Origin: Candidatus Zhuqueibacterota bacterium
GTDB taxonomy: Bacteria; Zhuqueibacterota; Zhuqueibacteria; Zhuqueibacterales; Zhuqueibacteraceae
Direction: 5' to 3'
Assembly (NCBI GenBank): GCA_022616415.1
Contig: JAKEEU010000411.1
Span: forward strand, 1-58,277
Length of the DNA stretch: 58,277 bases
The notes under the pieces are model-generated. The model saw only the letters and a program-made list of their open reading frames with translations, made no database searches and was not told the origin of the DNA. Below are positions 17,654 to 25,578 of the stretch, piece after piece. Positions within the stretch are counted from its first letter, which is position 1. Every line of letters begins with the position of its first letter. Made by a program: the position numbers and the translations under genes.

Positions 17654-17878
17654 ATGAGACTACTTGTATTCATCTCCGTCTGGCTCGACTGGGGCATCCT
17701 GCAAACTACCCCGGCTTCATCCCCGAACAAAAATCTCGGTTTTCTCTTTGCGGCTTATTTAATCGTGTGGCTCTTGATCGTCGGCTATCTATTCAGCCTG
17801 TCGCGCCGGCAGAAAAAGCTGGCGCAGGAGATTGAGATGCTGAAGCAGATGGGGCAGGAAAAGCCAATCGTGAGATAA
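17654..17878 (+). CDS. ccmD: CcmD-family small membrane protein
   Basis: 74 residues from ATG 17654 with AAGGA eight nt upstream; an upstream in-frame ATG at 17624 has no such site. After an N-terminal signal-like stretch (LLVFISVWLDWGIL) comes NLGFLFAAYLIVWLLIVGYL, one transmembrane helix, then SLSRRQKKLAQEIEML, the basic amphipathic tail typical of CcmD. CcmD helps CcmABC release haem-loaded CcmE. The position directly behind ccmC supports the call. Confidence 0.8.
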   Translation: MRLLVFISVWLDWGILQTTPASSPNKNLGFLFAAYLIVWLLIVGYLFSLSRRQKKLAQEIEMLKQMGQEKPIVR

Positions 17879-17890
17879 TACGATAAACAA

Positions 17891-17928
17891 AAATAGCCAG
17901 CCGTTCTTATTGGAACGGCCGGCTATTT
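17891..17928 (+). terminator. Strong hairpin terminator after ccmD
   Basis: A 16-bp stem with one mismatch (17891-17906 against 17913-17928) and a 6-nt loop, 12 nt after the ccmD stop. The stem starts AAATAGCC and ends GGCTATTT, so it has A/U ends on both sides and could serve either direction; the OM protein gene at 18015 converges on it from the other strand. Confidence 0.75.
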
Positions 17929-18014
17929 GAAATTCTCGAAAGGGAAAAAAATTGTGCCTTAAGTCTTCTCATCCATCTCACTTAACAGCCAACATTCAGT
18001 CATCTGAAATTTTC

Positions 18015-18740
18015 TTAGAAGACAAGGCCTACAGTTACGCCCACAAAAGACGTGCTTTCGCCTTTGGTGGAAATGATATTAAAAAGTCCCTGCAAGACGA
18101 CATTAAAAGATTCTCCCGCCGGAATTTCGAGTCCGCCACCGAGGCCGAAGCCCACCACGTTTTCGTCATTTTCTCCAATGGTCTGTTCCCACGTGTCATC
18201 ATCAAACGTCGCCCATTGGAGAATGGTGGTCGTGGGATCGTAGTCATAAGGAAGATCGGTGGCGCTATATTTGTTGTTGATGAGATTGTAATTCGCCTGC
18301 GCCAGCAGGAAAATTTGCGTATTGGCTTCCGGCGCGGTTAAATAGGGACGAAGACCGCCGCCGAATCGAATAAGCCTGGCGCTGATGTCGGAGCTGGGAT
18401 TGATTCGGACCGTGCCTGTCGGCGTCGTAAGATCCAGACTTGCCCAATAACTGGCCGGCTGTCCGGTTAGCTGCGTGCTTAGAGCATTAGTAAATTTTGC
18501 GTTATCAACCGAAAAGCTTTCGTAACCGATATTTAAGGTAATCCCCAATCGCGGTGAAGGGAAAATAACGTACTGCGCGTTTCCACTCAATCCAACCCTG
18601 GTATACTCTTTAAAATCATCCGGACTCAATGGAAAGGCAGCGCCGGCGTAAAATTCGATTTGGTTTTTTCGCTGGGCAAACAGATCGTTCGCACCTAAAA
18701 TCAACACCGCCATCAGCAAAAAAAATTTTGCCATTCTCAT
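18015..18740 (-). CDS. Outer-membrane beta-barrel protein
   Basis: 241 residues from ATG 18740, which has GGAGG five nt upstream; a TTG four codons earlier lies inside that site and is rejected. The signal peptide ends LILGANDLFAQ (cleavage after Ala-Gln near residue 21). The mature protein is made of alternating amphipathic strands (IEFYAGAAFPLSP, NAQYVIFPSPRLGITLNIGY, SFVGVTVGLVF) and ends in Phe, as OM barrels do. It resembles small 8-10-stranded outer-membrane-protein folds of the FCB group. The substrate or role is unknown. It stands alone, convergent with ccmD. Confidence 0.75.
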   Translation of the reverse strand: MRMAKFFLLMAVLILGANDLFAQRKNQIEFYAGAAFPLSPDDFKEYTRVGLSGNAQYVIFPSPRLGITLNIGYESFSVDNAKFTNALSTQLTGQPASYWASLDLTTPTGTVRINPSSDISARLIRFGGGLRPYLTAPEANTQIFLLAQANYNLINNKYSATDLPYDYDPTTTILQWATFDDDTWEQTIGENDENVVGFGLGGGLEIPAGESFNVVLQGLFNIISTKGESTSFVGVTVGLVF

Positions 18741-18898
18741 GTTTTCCTCCAAATCATTGTGAGTGTGAGTGAAATCAGCTAAACAACCTTAAGTATAAAC
18801 TACCCTGGCCTACCCGTGTGTATTATTTCAATCATCCAAGCCAAAAAATAATTAATTTGGGCCGAAATCGCAAGCACTAAAATCGCTGGCACCTGATT

Positions 18899-20041
18899 TT
18901 ATTTAGTAATCACCTTGTCGCGAACGGCTGGCGTCCCGCTTTTGGGCTTGGTAATCGTCGCCAGGGCGTAAGCATCGAAAACGTCGGTGATTTGCACTTC
19001 GCACAATTCGTCGATGTTTTTGCCCAGCACTTCACCGGTCACCGGATGCACGATGGGTGCGCCTTCGCGATAGACGTGGCATTTCATGCCTTTTTTGATG
19101 CCGTTTTTGTGCCCGAGATCGACCGTCACTTTTTCGCCTTGCACGCTGATGACATATCCGTTCACGAGCGGCAAATCCGTTTTGAATCTGGCCGCCAGGT
19201 CGGAAATCATTTGCGAGAGATTTTGCAGGGAGAGGCCGTTGCTGTAGGCATCCTTGGCGGTGATGATGGCGGCGGTCTCGGTATCGATCAAGCGCGCATC
19301 GATGGTGACGGCATTGCCGCCCTGGGTAATGCTGCCGCACACGACGCCATCGACGCCGATGCCCTTGCCGATTTGCGCCGCCGTGGAAGCATCGATGATC
19401 CCCGACATGCCGAGTTTCTGCTCTTCGAGAATCTTTTCGAGCTGCGCCCGCTCAATAACCTTGAAACGGTTGATGCCGACGAATCCGGTCACGAGCTTGT
19501 CCAACAAATCGATTTGGCCGAGCGCTCCGCCGATGCCTTTGCTTTCAAACGGCAAAACGGCAATGCTCAGGCGCTCGCCGATGAGCGTGGAGGCAGGCGG
19601 CTCCGTTCGGGGCGGCGTGGTTGCCAGCGGTAGCGGATTGGGCGACGCCTCCGGCGGGTCGGCGGCGCGTTCGCCGCGGTTGATGCGGCCCAAAAAATTC
19701 CTGGCGCGGTCGGATGGTTCTTGCGCCAACGAGAGGGTCAATTCTTGCTTGGCGCGTTCGAGGTTCCCAAGATGAAAATAGCAAATCCCCATTTCGCGAT
19801 GCGGAAAGTACTCGATAAACATGACGCCGGTAGCGCGGATTTTTTTGGAATCCCGCGCTTTGACACGGATCGCTTGCTGAAAACTTTCTATCGCGCGGCT
19901 CCAGTCGCCTCGCTCCATCGTTTGCAGGCCGGTTCGATAGAATAGATGCCATTGCGCCAGAGCATCGGCCATTTGAAAATCGAGACCCAGCAACACAACC
20001 ACACCAAATATCAGCCTTCTAAAATTTTTTAAAAACCTCAT
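18899..20041 (-). CDS. CsgG-like envelope protein with N-terminal TPRs
   Basis: 380 residues with GAGGGAG before the ATG and a signal peptide (IFGVVVLLGLDFQMADALAQ). Residues about 30-115 form two or three TPR units (YRTGLQTMERGDWSRAIESF, then GICYFHLGNLERAKQELTL). A Pro-rich linker leads to a CsgG-type domain (about 155-280: SIAVLPFESKG, DLLDKLVTGFVGINRFKVIE, QIGKGIGVDGVVCGSI). The C-terminal 90 residues (VNGYVISVQGEKVTVDLGHK) look like the FlgT C-terminal/SH3-like domain found in LPP20-type proteins. Likely periplasmic or OM-associated. There is no lipobox, so a curli-type pore is doubtful. Confidence 0.78.
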   Translation of the reverse strand: MRFLKNFRRLIFGVVVLLGLDFQMADALAQWHLFYRTGLQTMERGDWSRAIESFQQAIRVKARDSKKIRATGVMFIEYFPHREMGICYFHLGNLERAKQELTLSLAQEPSDRARNFLGRINRGERAADPPEASPNPLPLATTPPRTEPPASTLIGERLSIAVLPFESKGIGGALGQIDLLDKLVTGFVGINRFKVIERAQLEKILEEQKLGMSGIIDASTAAQIGKGIGVDGVVCGSITQGGNAVTIDARLIDTETAAIITAKDAYSNGLSLQNLSQMISDLAARFKTDLPLVNGYVISVQGEKVTVDLGHKNGIKKGMKCHVYREGAPIVHPVTGEVLGKNIDELCEVQITDVFDAYALATITKPKSGTPAVRDKVITK

Positions 20042-20274
20042 TGTATCTCCCTCAACCGGTAGAAATGAAAATTGCAGCCTTGGGCTTCTTATAATAATAA
20101 GAAAAGATCAAAGAAAATCAAGCTTAAAATTGACGGTTATGATTTTATATTCGGCGTCGAATCGTTGCATAAACGTACTGCTTAAGCATGCTAAACGCGT
20201 ACACGAGGCTTGGGAGGTGGAGGGAAAAATTGGGGAAATAAAGCGGCCGTCGTTTGGAGGCACACCTCGAAAGA

Positions 20275-22107
20275 TCATACGATCCATTCATTGCGATTTT
20301 CCAGGCGCGCCACCGCGGCGATGAGTTTTTCCGCAAACTGCTCGTAGACGCTCAAATTCTTGTTAAAGCGGAGCGCCGTGGTGATGGAATCGATGGCCGC
20401 CGGGTAATCATCCTGAAGCAGCGCGACGTAGCTCAATGCCAGCAGCGCGTGCACGCAGCGTGGATCGAGCTGCAGCGCGGTCAGATATTCGTGCTGCGCC
20501 TTGGCCGGCGAGTTCAACAACAAGTGCAGATTGCCGAAAAAGCAATGCATCGATGCCGAGTTGCGCATGATGGAACGCAATCGCGCAAATTCAGCCAGGG
20601 CCTGTTCGTAATCGCCGTTCTCGTAATGCCGCAACGCTTGGACAAATTCTTTGGAGCTGCCGCGAAATTCATAGTGCTTGTTCAAAAGCTGCCGGAGAGG
20701 AAAGGCCGCGCGCAAATCTTCGTGAAACTGTTTTTTGGTGGGTAGGGCAGCTTCGTGGACGCCGTTATTTCCAGTCGCCCCGGCGCCCGGTGTGGTTTGG
20801 CCGCTATCCCTGCTGCTGCGCTCTTCCCAAGGTTGCAGCCAGCGGCCGAGCTGAAGCAAATAGGTTTCTATCTGCTCGCTTTGGATGTACGCATATTCGC
20901 CGTCTTTAAGGCGTCCCAAAATTTCCGCCGCGCCAGCTTTGGAATTTTCGCGCAAAACCTCGAGAATGGACTGCTCTTCGCTCGTCGTCAGAAAACGGTG
21001 CTCCAAATCATGGCCGGCGGCCTCGGGATGAGGCTTATCCAAATCGCGCAAAACGTTTTTGATAGCAATGACGGTAATGTCATCGGCCGTTGGCCGGTCG
21101 CCCGCAAATTTTTCAAGCGTGCGCTTCAGCTCAACCAGAAAATCGGTTGGGTTAAGCTCGCTGAATTTGTGCACAAAATCGACGAGACGTTGGCGGCCAA
21201 AATACTCTTCTTGCGCGTTGCGGATGGCCAGCAGGCCGTCGCTGTACAAAATGAGAAGATCGTTTTGCTGGAGCGCAACGCGCTCGCTCTTCAGCGTGTT
21301 AGCATCGTTGACTGCCAGACTTCGTGCGGTGTTGTTCCCCTCGTCGTTTATAGCCTCACCGTTGCTTGCGGAATTGAAAGACATAACGTTGGCTGCTACG
21401 GCACCAAAGGGCGAGCCGCCAAAGGGTGAACCGGAAGTGTTCAGCAAAAATACTTTTCCGGACGCCGGACGATAGAGCAACATCGGCAAATGGCCGGCGC
21501 TGGCGAAATGCAGCAAGCGCTTATTCTGATCGAAAATGGCATAAAAAGCGGTAATGGCAACACCGTTGCCGTTGAATTCCGACAAGCGCTGGTCGAGGTA
21601 GCGCAATGTGGCTGCAGTCGAAAGCCCGGCGCTGTTCGATCGCAAGGCGGTTTTAATGATGGGCAGGTTCTCGTTGCTGAGCTTGCCGGAAACGTCGGCG
21701 AGCAAAACGCCGACGCGGTTTTCGCCGAGAATCAGAAAATCCACCTGATCACCGGCGGCGTCAGGAGCCGGCAGATAAAGATAGTCGATGAGCAGGCCGT
21801 TGCGCTCCTGGCGCTTGCGCGGGATATAGGGAAATATCGTCGCGTCTTCGCCGAGGCCGTTGCCGTTGGCACAGCGCGGCGTCCGCAACTGCATTGGCAC
21901 CACAGAGGCGTGTTCTTGGCCATTAGCCGTTGGCAGAATCGGCACCGTGGTGACATTATTATGAAGATTGGTGGCGTGATCGGAATTACGCCGCGCTTCG
22001 TTCAACGAATCCCTGTTGCTGCGCTGATCCACGCGGAGAAACAACGGCGCCATTTCTTCCGAGAAATTTTTCTCGCCTTGTATGCGCATATCCGCCCGAA
22101 TAGACAT
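20275..22107 (-). CDS. SpoIIE-family (PP2C-type) phosphatase with TPR tail
   Basis: 610 residues with AAGGAAAG before the ATG. A disordered N-terminus (1-100) precedes the SpoIIE domain (about 105-350): VGVLLADVSGK (D138), FASAGHLPMLLY (201-212), LLILYSDGLLAI (D290) and PTADDITVIAI (D342/D343), which are the metal-binding acidic residues of PP2C phosphatases. Such proteins dephosphorylate anti-anti-sigma factors in RsbU/RsbW/RsbV partner switches. The usual GGDYYDF is AAGDQVDF here, and the usual Lys-Gly after DVSG is Lys-Leu. C-terminal TPRs (about 510-600) should bind a partner. The cognate kinase could be the RsbW-like protein at 30557. A promoter lies about 370 nt upstream, implying a long leader. 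Confidence 0.85.
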   Translation of the reverse strand: MSIRADMRIQGEKNFSEEMAPLFLRVDQRSNRDSLNEARRNSDHATNLHNNVTTVPILPTANGQEHASVVPMQLRTPRCANGNGLGEDATIFPYIPRKRQERNGLLIDYLYLPAPDAAGDQVDFLILGENRVGVLLADVSGKLSNENLPIIKTALRSNSAGLSTAATLRYLDQRLSEFNGNGVAITAFYAIFDQNKRLLHFASAGHLPMLLYRPASGKVFLLNTSGSPFGGSPFGAVAANVMSFNSASNGEAINDEGNNTARSLAVNDANTLKSERVALQQNDLLILYSDGLLAIRNAQEEYFGRQRLVDFVHKFSELNPTDFLVELKRTLEKFAGDRPTADDITVIAIKNVLRDLDKPHPEAAGHDLEHRFLTTSEEQSILEVLRENSKAGAAEILGRLKDGEYAYIQSEQIETYLLQLGRWLQPWEERSSRDSGQTTPGAGATGNNGVHEAALPTKKQFHEDLRAAFPLRQLLNKHYEFRGSSKEFVQALRHYENGDYEQALAEFARLRSIMRNSASMHCFFGNLHLLLNSPAKAQHEYLTALQLDPRCVHALLALSYVALLQDDYPAAIDSITTALRFNKNLSVYEQFAEKLIAAVARLENRNEWIV

Positions 22108-22218
22108 ATCTCTTTCCTTGAGATTTTTCTGCGCTCACTCAACTCCTCCGTGAGCCGTGCAAAATTCTTTTTAGACCGGCGTTCCTACGCACGTCATCGG
22201 AGTTGGACGTTTTAATTT

Positions 22219-22268
22219 GTCAGCTTTCGAGGCGTCGCCCCACGGGCGCACCCACCATCCAAGCTAAC
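22219..22268 (-). promoter_or_regulatory. Possible structured leader RNA upstream of the SpoIIE phosphatase
   Basis: In minus sense an 8-bp helix (GTTAGCTT with AAGCTGAC, one G-U pair) encloses two small G/C hairpins, GGG-TGCG-CCC and GGC-GAC-GCC, giving a three-way-junction-like fold about 110 nt before the start codon. I could not match it to a riboswitch class; c-di-GMP, c-di-AMP and glycine signatures are not visible. Confidence 0.35.
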
Positions 22269-22483
22269 GATTTTTTGATGGAAAAGGCATGGATTTTTGC
22301 CCAACCTGTTTCTGAAAGGGTATTTCGCAGGCCAATCCGATTCCGTCAGCCAGTGCAAAACCGGGTGGATAGGATGCCGTCCTCGTCGGGAAAATTGGCC
22401 GTAAGGAGAGACGCGCTTTTCATCAGTGTCATACCCTTTCCTTGGATGCCGTGCTAAGAAGATCAGGTTAGAACGTAGAAGCA

Positions 22484-22512
22484 AATATAACATTATCTTT
22501 TCGCTTTGTCAA
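22484..22512 (-). promoter_or_regulatory. Promoter of the SpoIIE phosphatase gene
   Basis: On the minus strand TTGACA (22512-22507), 17-nt spacer and TATATT (22489-22484). The -35 box lies in a perfect 9-bp inverted repeat (TTTTCGCTT at 22498-22506, AAGCGAAAA at 22511-22519) that could be an operator or hairpin. Transcription would start about 370 nt before the gene. Confidence 0.65.
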
Positions 22513-22647
22513 GCGAAAAAACCGCGCTGTTGGGCTTCGGGAGGTGGGAAAGAACACGTTGACGGTTCTATCCATGGAATTGTTTTATCCCATCTCCAAA
22601 AAATCCAGTCTATCAAGATAATTAACTTTTTTTCGAAAAGCAATATT

Positions 22648-24084
22648 TTATTCCGCTAATTCCGAGACTTTTACGAGCGCGTAATTTTTTTCCCGCAGCC
22701 CGGCGATCAAGCGCGGCAAAACCGTATAAAAATGATCGCCGTCTTGCCGGTGGCTGCCGAGATGCGTCAGGATAATGCCGCCGTTGACGCCGTTCGCTTC
22801 ATTTTCCGTCATCGCCAGCAGATGCGCCAGAATTTCTTCGGCGGTGTGATACGCGCCGGAGGTGGTGTCCGCCACCCAATCCATCGTGTCCAAGCTCTCC
22901 TGCCAGCTTCGGCCTTTCGTCCAACCGACGTGGCGATAACCAAGCTCCGCGGCCCATTGGCGAATTTCCGCGTTGTGCTCGCCATACGGCGCTCTCCAGA
23001 ACGGCGCCATCTTCACGCCGGTGACTTGCTCAAAAAGCCTGGCAGTACGATCGAGCTGATCCTGCAAAAACTCCCGCGTCACATTCGGCAGCGTCTCGTT
23101 GCGCTTGTTGCCGGCAAATGAAGTCAAATGCGGATGATTCCAGGTATGGTTGCCGACCTCATGGCCTTCTTGCACGAGACGACGCGTGATGTCTGGAAAT
23201 TTTTGGACAAAGCCACCGGTCAAAAAAATCGTTACTTGCAGTCGGTTTTCTTTGAGAATATCGAGAATTTGCACGGCAGCATTGTCGGTCGAGCCGCCAT
23301 CGAAGGTCAATGAAACCTGCTTGTGGTCGATGCTGCCGCGACTCAAATCCCTGGCGAGATAATTGGCGGTCGGCCGGCCTGAAGAAATAGCGAGGCGCTG
23401 CAAAGCCACGATTTTGCCCTCGCGGTCAAGCGCTTGCACCATCAGTTGGCTTGATCCCGGCTTGAGCGTAACCGGCGGCAGCGCAAAGCGCCCGGCTTTG
23501 GGCAGCGTTACAGCCAGCACCCAATCACCCTCGACCAAGCTGACAATTTGTCCATCCGGCGCCTCGCCTTCGATAGTTATTTGGCTGCCCGTGACCATGG
23601 CCTTGGCTGGTTTGTCCAATTTTAAAAAAGCGTGAATCGTTTCCGCCGGCACCGTTGTATGATTTGCCGGAGCCGCCGTCTTCCCGAGGCGCTCGATCCT
23701 TTCGAGGCGGCTTTGTAATTGCCGGTTCTGCCGCCACAACAAGGCAATGCCGATCAAAGGCGAGGCGAGCAACAAAATAGCGATGAAGCTGATCATGAGA
23801 TCGTGCCGTTTCAAGGCTTTGATCGAATCGCGCCGTTTTCTGGCTCCGGCTTTTTCAATCACCCACGGCAAAATGAATTGCCAGAGCGGCTGCAGTGTTT
23901 CGCCGACGGGACGGAAAAAAGCGTTGAGGCGTTCCCGCAGCAAAAAGCGTTTATGGCAGCGCTCGCTGCAAAAGTAATGGCGGCTCAAGAGCAGCTTGCA
24001 TTGCGTGCAAATGAACTGAGCGCAGGTATAGCAGCGCCGGCGAACGGTAATCTCGGGATGGTTTTTGCAGGGTCCAGTCGTCAT
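22648..24084 (-). CDS. Membrane-anchored polysaccharide deacetylase with N-terminal zinc finger
   Basis: 478 residues. The first 45 hold a B-box/zinc-ribbon-like cluster (C6, H9, C18, C21, C26, C29, C39, C43), unusual for this family. One transmembrane helix (about 98-117) and a coiled coil (118-135) follow, then a beta-rich domain (160-235) and a NodB domain (255-475). NodB motifs: TFDGG (D262), HEVGNHTWNHPHL (H313, H317), FWRAPYGEHN and ILTHLG. Motif 1 is TFDG rather than TFDD, so the metal-binding Asp is replaced by Gly, as in some family branches; metal dependence may differ. Likely role is deacetylation of a cell-envelope polysaccharide outside the inner membrane. AAGGAGGA lies 20 nt before the chosen ATG, which is far. 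Confidence 0.85.
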   Translation of the reverse strand: MTTGPCKNHPEITVRRRCYTCAQFICTQCKLLLSRHYFCSERCHKRFLLRERLNAFFRPVGETLQPLWQFILPWVIEKAGARKRRDSIKALKRHDLMISFIAILLLASPLIGIALLWRQNRQLQSRLERIERLGKTAAPANHTTVPAETIHAFLKLDKPAKAMVTGSQITIEGEAPDGQIVSLVEGDWVLAVTLPKAGRFALPPVTLKPGSSQLMVQALDREGKIVALQRLAISSGRPTANYLARDLSRGSIDHKQVSLTFDGGSTDNAAVQILDILKENRLQVTIFLTGGFVQKFPDITRRLVQEGHEVGNHTWNHPHLTSFAGNKRNETLPNVTREFLQDQLDRTARLFEQVTGVKMAPFWRAPYGEHNAEIRQWAAELGYRHVGWTKGRSWQESLDTMDWVADTTSGAYHTAEEILAHLLAMTENEANGVNGGIILTHLGSHRQDGDHFYTVLPRLIAGLREKNYALVKVSELAE

Positions 24085-24311
24085 GCTCTCGATGTCGTTC
24101 TTGTCCTCCTTGTCCTCAAAACCAGATCATGAAAATTTTAAGGTTATTTTTGGGAAAAAGCAAGAGGAAAAACGCCGTTCCGCTGGAATTGCCATGTTGC
24201 ATGGAGCACCCATCGTGATGAAAATGCAGTCCCATCCCCCAACGCGGAGCCGCAACCAAACAAGGTTATTCAAAAACAATTTCCCAACGGACATAGGTGA
24301 CAGGATGTCGG

Positions 24312-24986
24312 GTTTCAATCCCACGAGGGTTCGATTCAGACTTTAGCGCTCAGAACAGCGCTAAATTGGCGCTTGAATTGTTTCAATCCCACAATTGGCC
24401 GCATGAGATAAAAAACTATTTCCCACTTGGCGGCCATTGAAACGGTGTCAGGCTTGCGGTTTTGTTGCCACTGCCGGCATCCGATGAAGTCAGAATGAAA
24501 AATATATCCGCAACTGCATGAGAATGCGGCAAGTTGCTTTGCAAAATCAGTCAAAAGACAGAAAGATGGAGGACAGAAAAATAATTGCGGTTTGTTGCCT
24601 CCCGCTATCGTCAAACACTACCCGCAGAGAAAAACCTTCTAACGGTCGAGCTTATTGCTTGGTCTTTGGAAGACTTTGCGAATCTTTGCGTCTCCTGCGG
24701 ACGCAGTCTGACTTCGGCGAGCTCAGTCGAGCCGCGTCTTGGTGTGCGCTTTTGTTTTTCTTATTTGATTGATGCTTCGATTCAAACGAGGAACCCAGGT
24801 TCAGCCCCACTCCGGGGGTTTGATGTTTCAATCCTACCAGGGTTCGATTCAGACAAATTGAACCCATTCTTGTAAAATAATTATGACTCAGTTTCAATTC
24901 CACGAGAGTTCGATTCAGACGCCGTTTGTCGCACAGAACTGCGCGAAAATGGCGCTGTTTCAATCCCACGAGGGTTCGATTCAGAC
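24312..24986 (-). CRISPR. Small, partly decayed CRISPR array without cas genes
   Basis: A 30-bp repeat that begins GTTTCAATCCCAC and ends GATTCAGAC occurs complete at 24312-24341, 24825-24854, 24891-24920 and 24957-24986, plus a 13-nt stump at 24380-24392. Spacers are 38 nt (24342-24379), 36 nt (24855-24890) and 36 nt (24921-24956). The reverse complement ends in ATTGAAAC, the usual crRNA 5' handle of type I/III repeats, so the array is read on the minus strand with its leader on the right. The repeats at 24825 and 24891 each carry two changes; the leader-proximal copy and the distal copy match each other. A 432-bp non-repeat block interrupts the array. No cas gene is in the window. Confidence 0.92.
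24393..24824. other. Non-repeat block interrupting the CRISPR array
   Basis: Lies between a 13-nt stump of a repeat and the next complete repeat. No gene, repeat copy or insertion-sequence end was recognised. It may be foreign DNA inserted by a deletion or transposition event, or the fused remains of lost spacers. Confidence 0.5.
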
Positions 24987-25310
24987 CGTTCGGACATATA
25001 GGATGAAAAGCAAAAGCATTAGACAAAATGATCAGGGACAAAATGATTCAATATTTTTCTAAAACAATTATTTTGTCACTCAATCATGTTATCATTAATT
25101 AATTGTCTTTACTTCAACTCATTTTTTTATGAAATTGAGTTGAGAAGTCAACAAATTTCAATTAAAAAAATTAAAAAGTTGGAGCCGCGAAAAAACCACT
25201 CAAAATCTGCATAAATAAAGAGTGAAATGCTACTTTAGAAAAAAATCTTTGCTTTTTTGGCACAAATTTAACTACTAAGTGAACTTAATTGGGGTATTGT
25301 AACTTATAAC
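24987..25310 (-). promoter_or_regulatory. AT-rich CRISPR leader
   Basis: About 320 bp that are strongly AT-rich compared with the rest of the window, directly beside the leader-proximal repeat on the side predicted from the repeat orientation. Contains an inverted repeat CAACTCA (25115) / TGAGTTG (25137). No ORF. Leader status is inferred from position, composition and orientation. Confidence 0.6.
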
Positions 25311-25316
25311 AGAAAT

Positions 25317-25342
25317 AGCGGCCTACAAGGGGCCGGGACTAC
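25317..25342 (-). repeat. REP-like hairpin, third copy
   Basis: Stem CGGCCT/GGGCCG (25319-25324/25330-25335) around loop ACAAG, followed by GGACTAC. Read on the minus strand it starts GTAGTCC. The stem differs completely from the other copies but still pairs (one T-G). Confidence 0.7.
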
Positions 25343-25396
25343 TACACTGTTACGTTAATTTTTGTAGCTGTAGGAATAGCAAAGATTCGTATTTGA

Positions 25397-25424
25397 ACAG
25401 CCGCCCACAAGGGGCGGGGACTAC
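25397..25424 (-). repeat. REP-like hairpin, fourth copy
   Basis: Stem CCGCCC/GGGCGG (25401-25406/25412-25417), loop ACAAG, tail GGACTAC. Compared with the copy at 2393 the only stem difference is a G-C pair in place of A-T, a compensatory double change; flanks ACAG and ACTACAAA are identical. Confidence 0.75.
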
Positions 25425-25478
25425 AAAATTCATGGTTACAGCGCACTGCTTCATTTTCGTGGTCTATGAAAATTCGGC

Positions 25479-25506
25479 TTGACATTTGTTCAATAATTCA
25501 TAAAAT
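25479..25506 (+). promoter_or_regulatory. Promoter of ppk2
   Basis: TTGACA (25479-25484), 16-nt spacer, TAAAAT (25501-25506); a second candidate -10 TATACT follows at about 25516. The PPK2 start is 72 nt downstream, preceded by AAGGAG. Confidence 0.6.
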
Positions 25507-25578
25507 AAAAAAATTATACTGCCAATAAATCATTCTGCCATTCTCGGCGCCCAAAATACAACTTTCAAGGAGAACGCC

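Larger units (their letters stand above)
22108..22647 (-). other. Long intergenic region, mostly the 5' leader of the SpoIIE gene
   Basis: 540 bp without a gene. On the minus strand it holds a promoter (22484-22512), a predicted structured segment (22219-22268) and otherwise unrecognised sequence down to the ribosome site. 22520-22647 is the 3' flank of the deacetylase gene and contains nothing recognisable. Confidence 0.5.

Noticed and set aside
22219..22480. Known riboswitch upstream of the SpoIIE gene
   Set aside because: The conserved cores of c-di-GMP-I, c-di-AMP (ydaO), glycine, cobalamin and fluoride riboswitches are not visible, so no class is assigned.
24393..24824. Further degenerate CRISPR repeats inside the 432-bp interruption
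   Set aside because: I looked for the GTTTCAATC and GATTCAGAC ends and found none in this block.
24835..24986. GGTTCGATTC, resembling the T-arm of tRNA genes
   Set aside because: It is part of the CRISPR repeat; no acceptor or anticodon arm surrounds it. No tRNA or rRNA gene was found in the window.
24336..25041. Minus-strand frames reading LNRTLVGLK several times, as if a repeat protein
   Set aside because: The repeats in the peptide are translated CRISPR repeats; spacing and spacers fit an array, not a protein.
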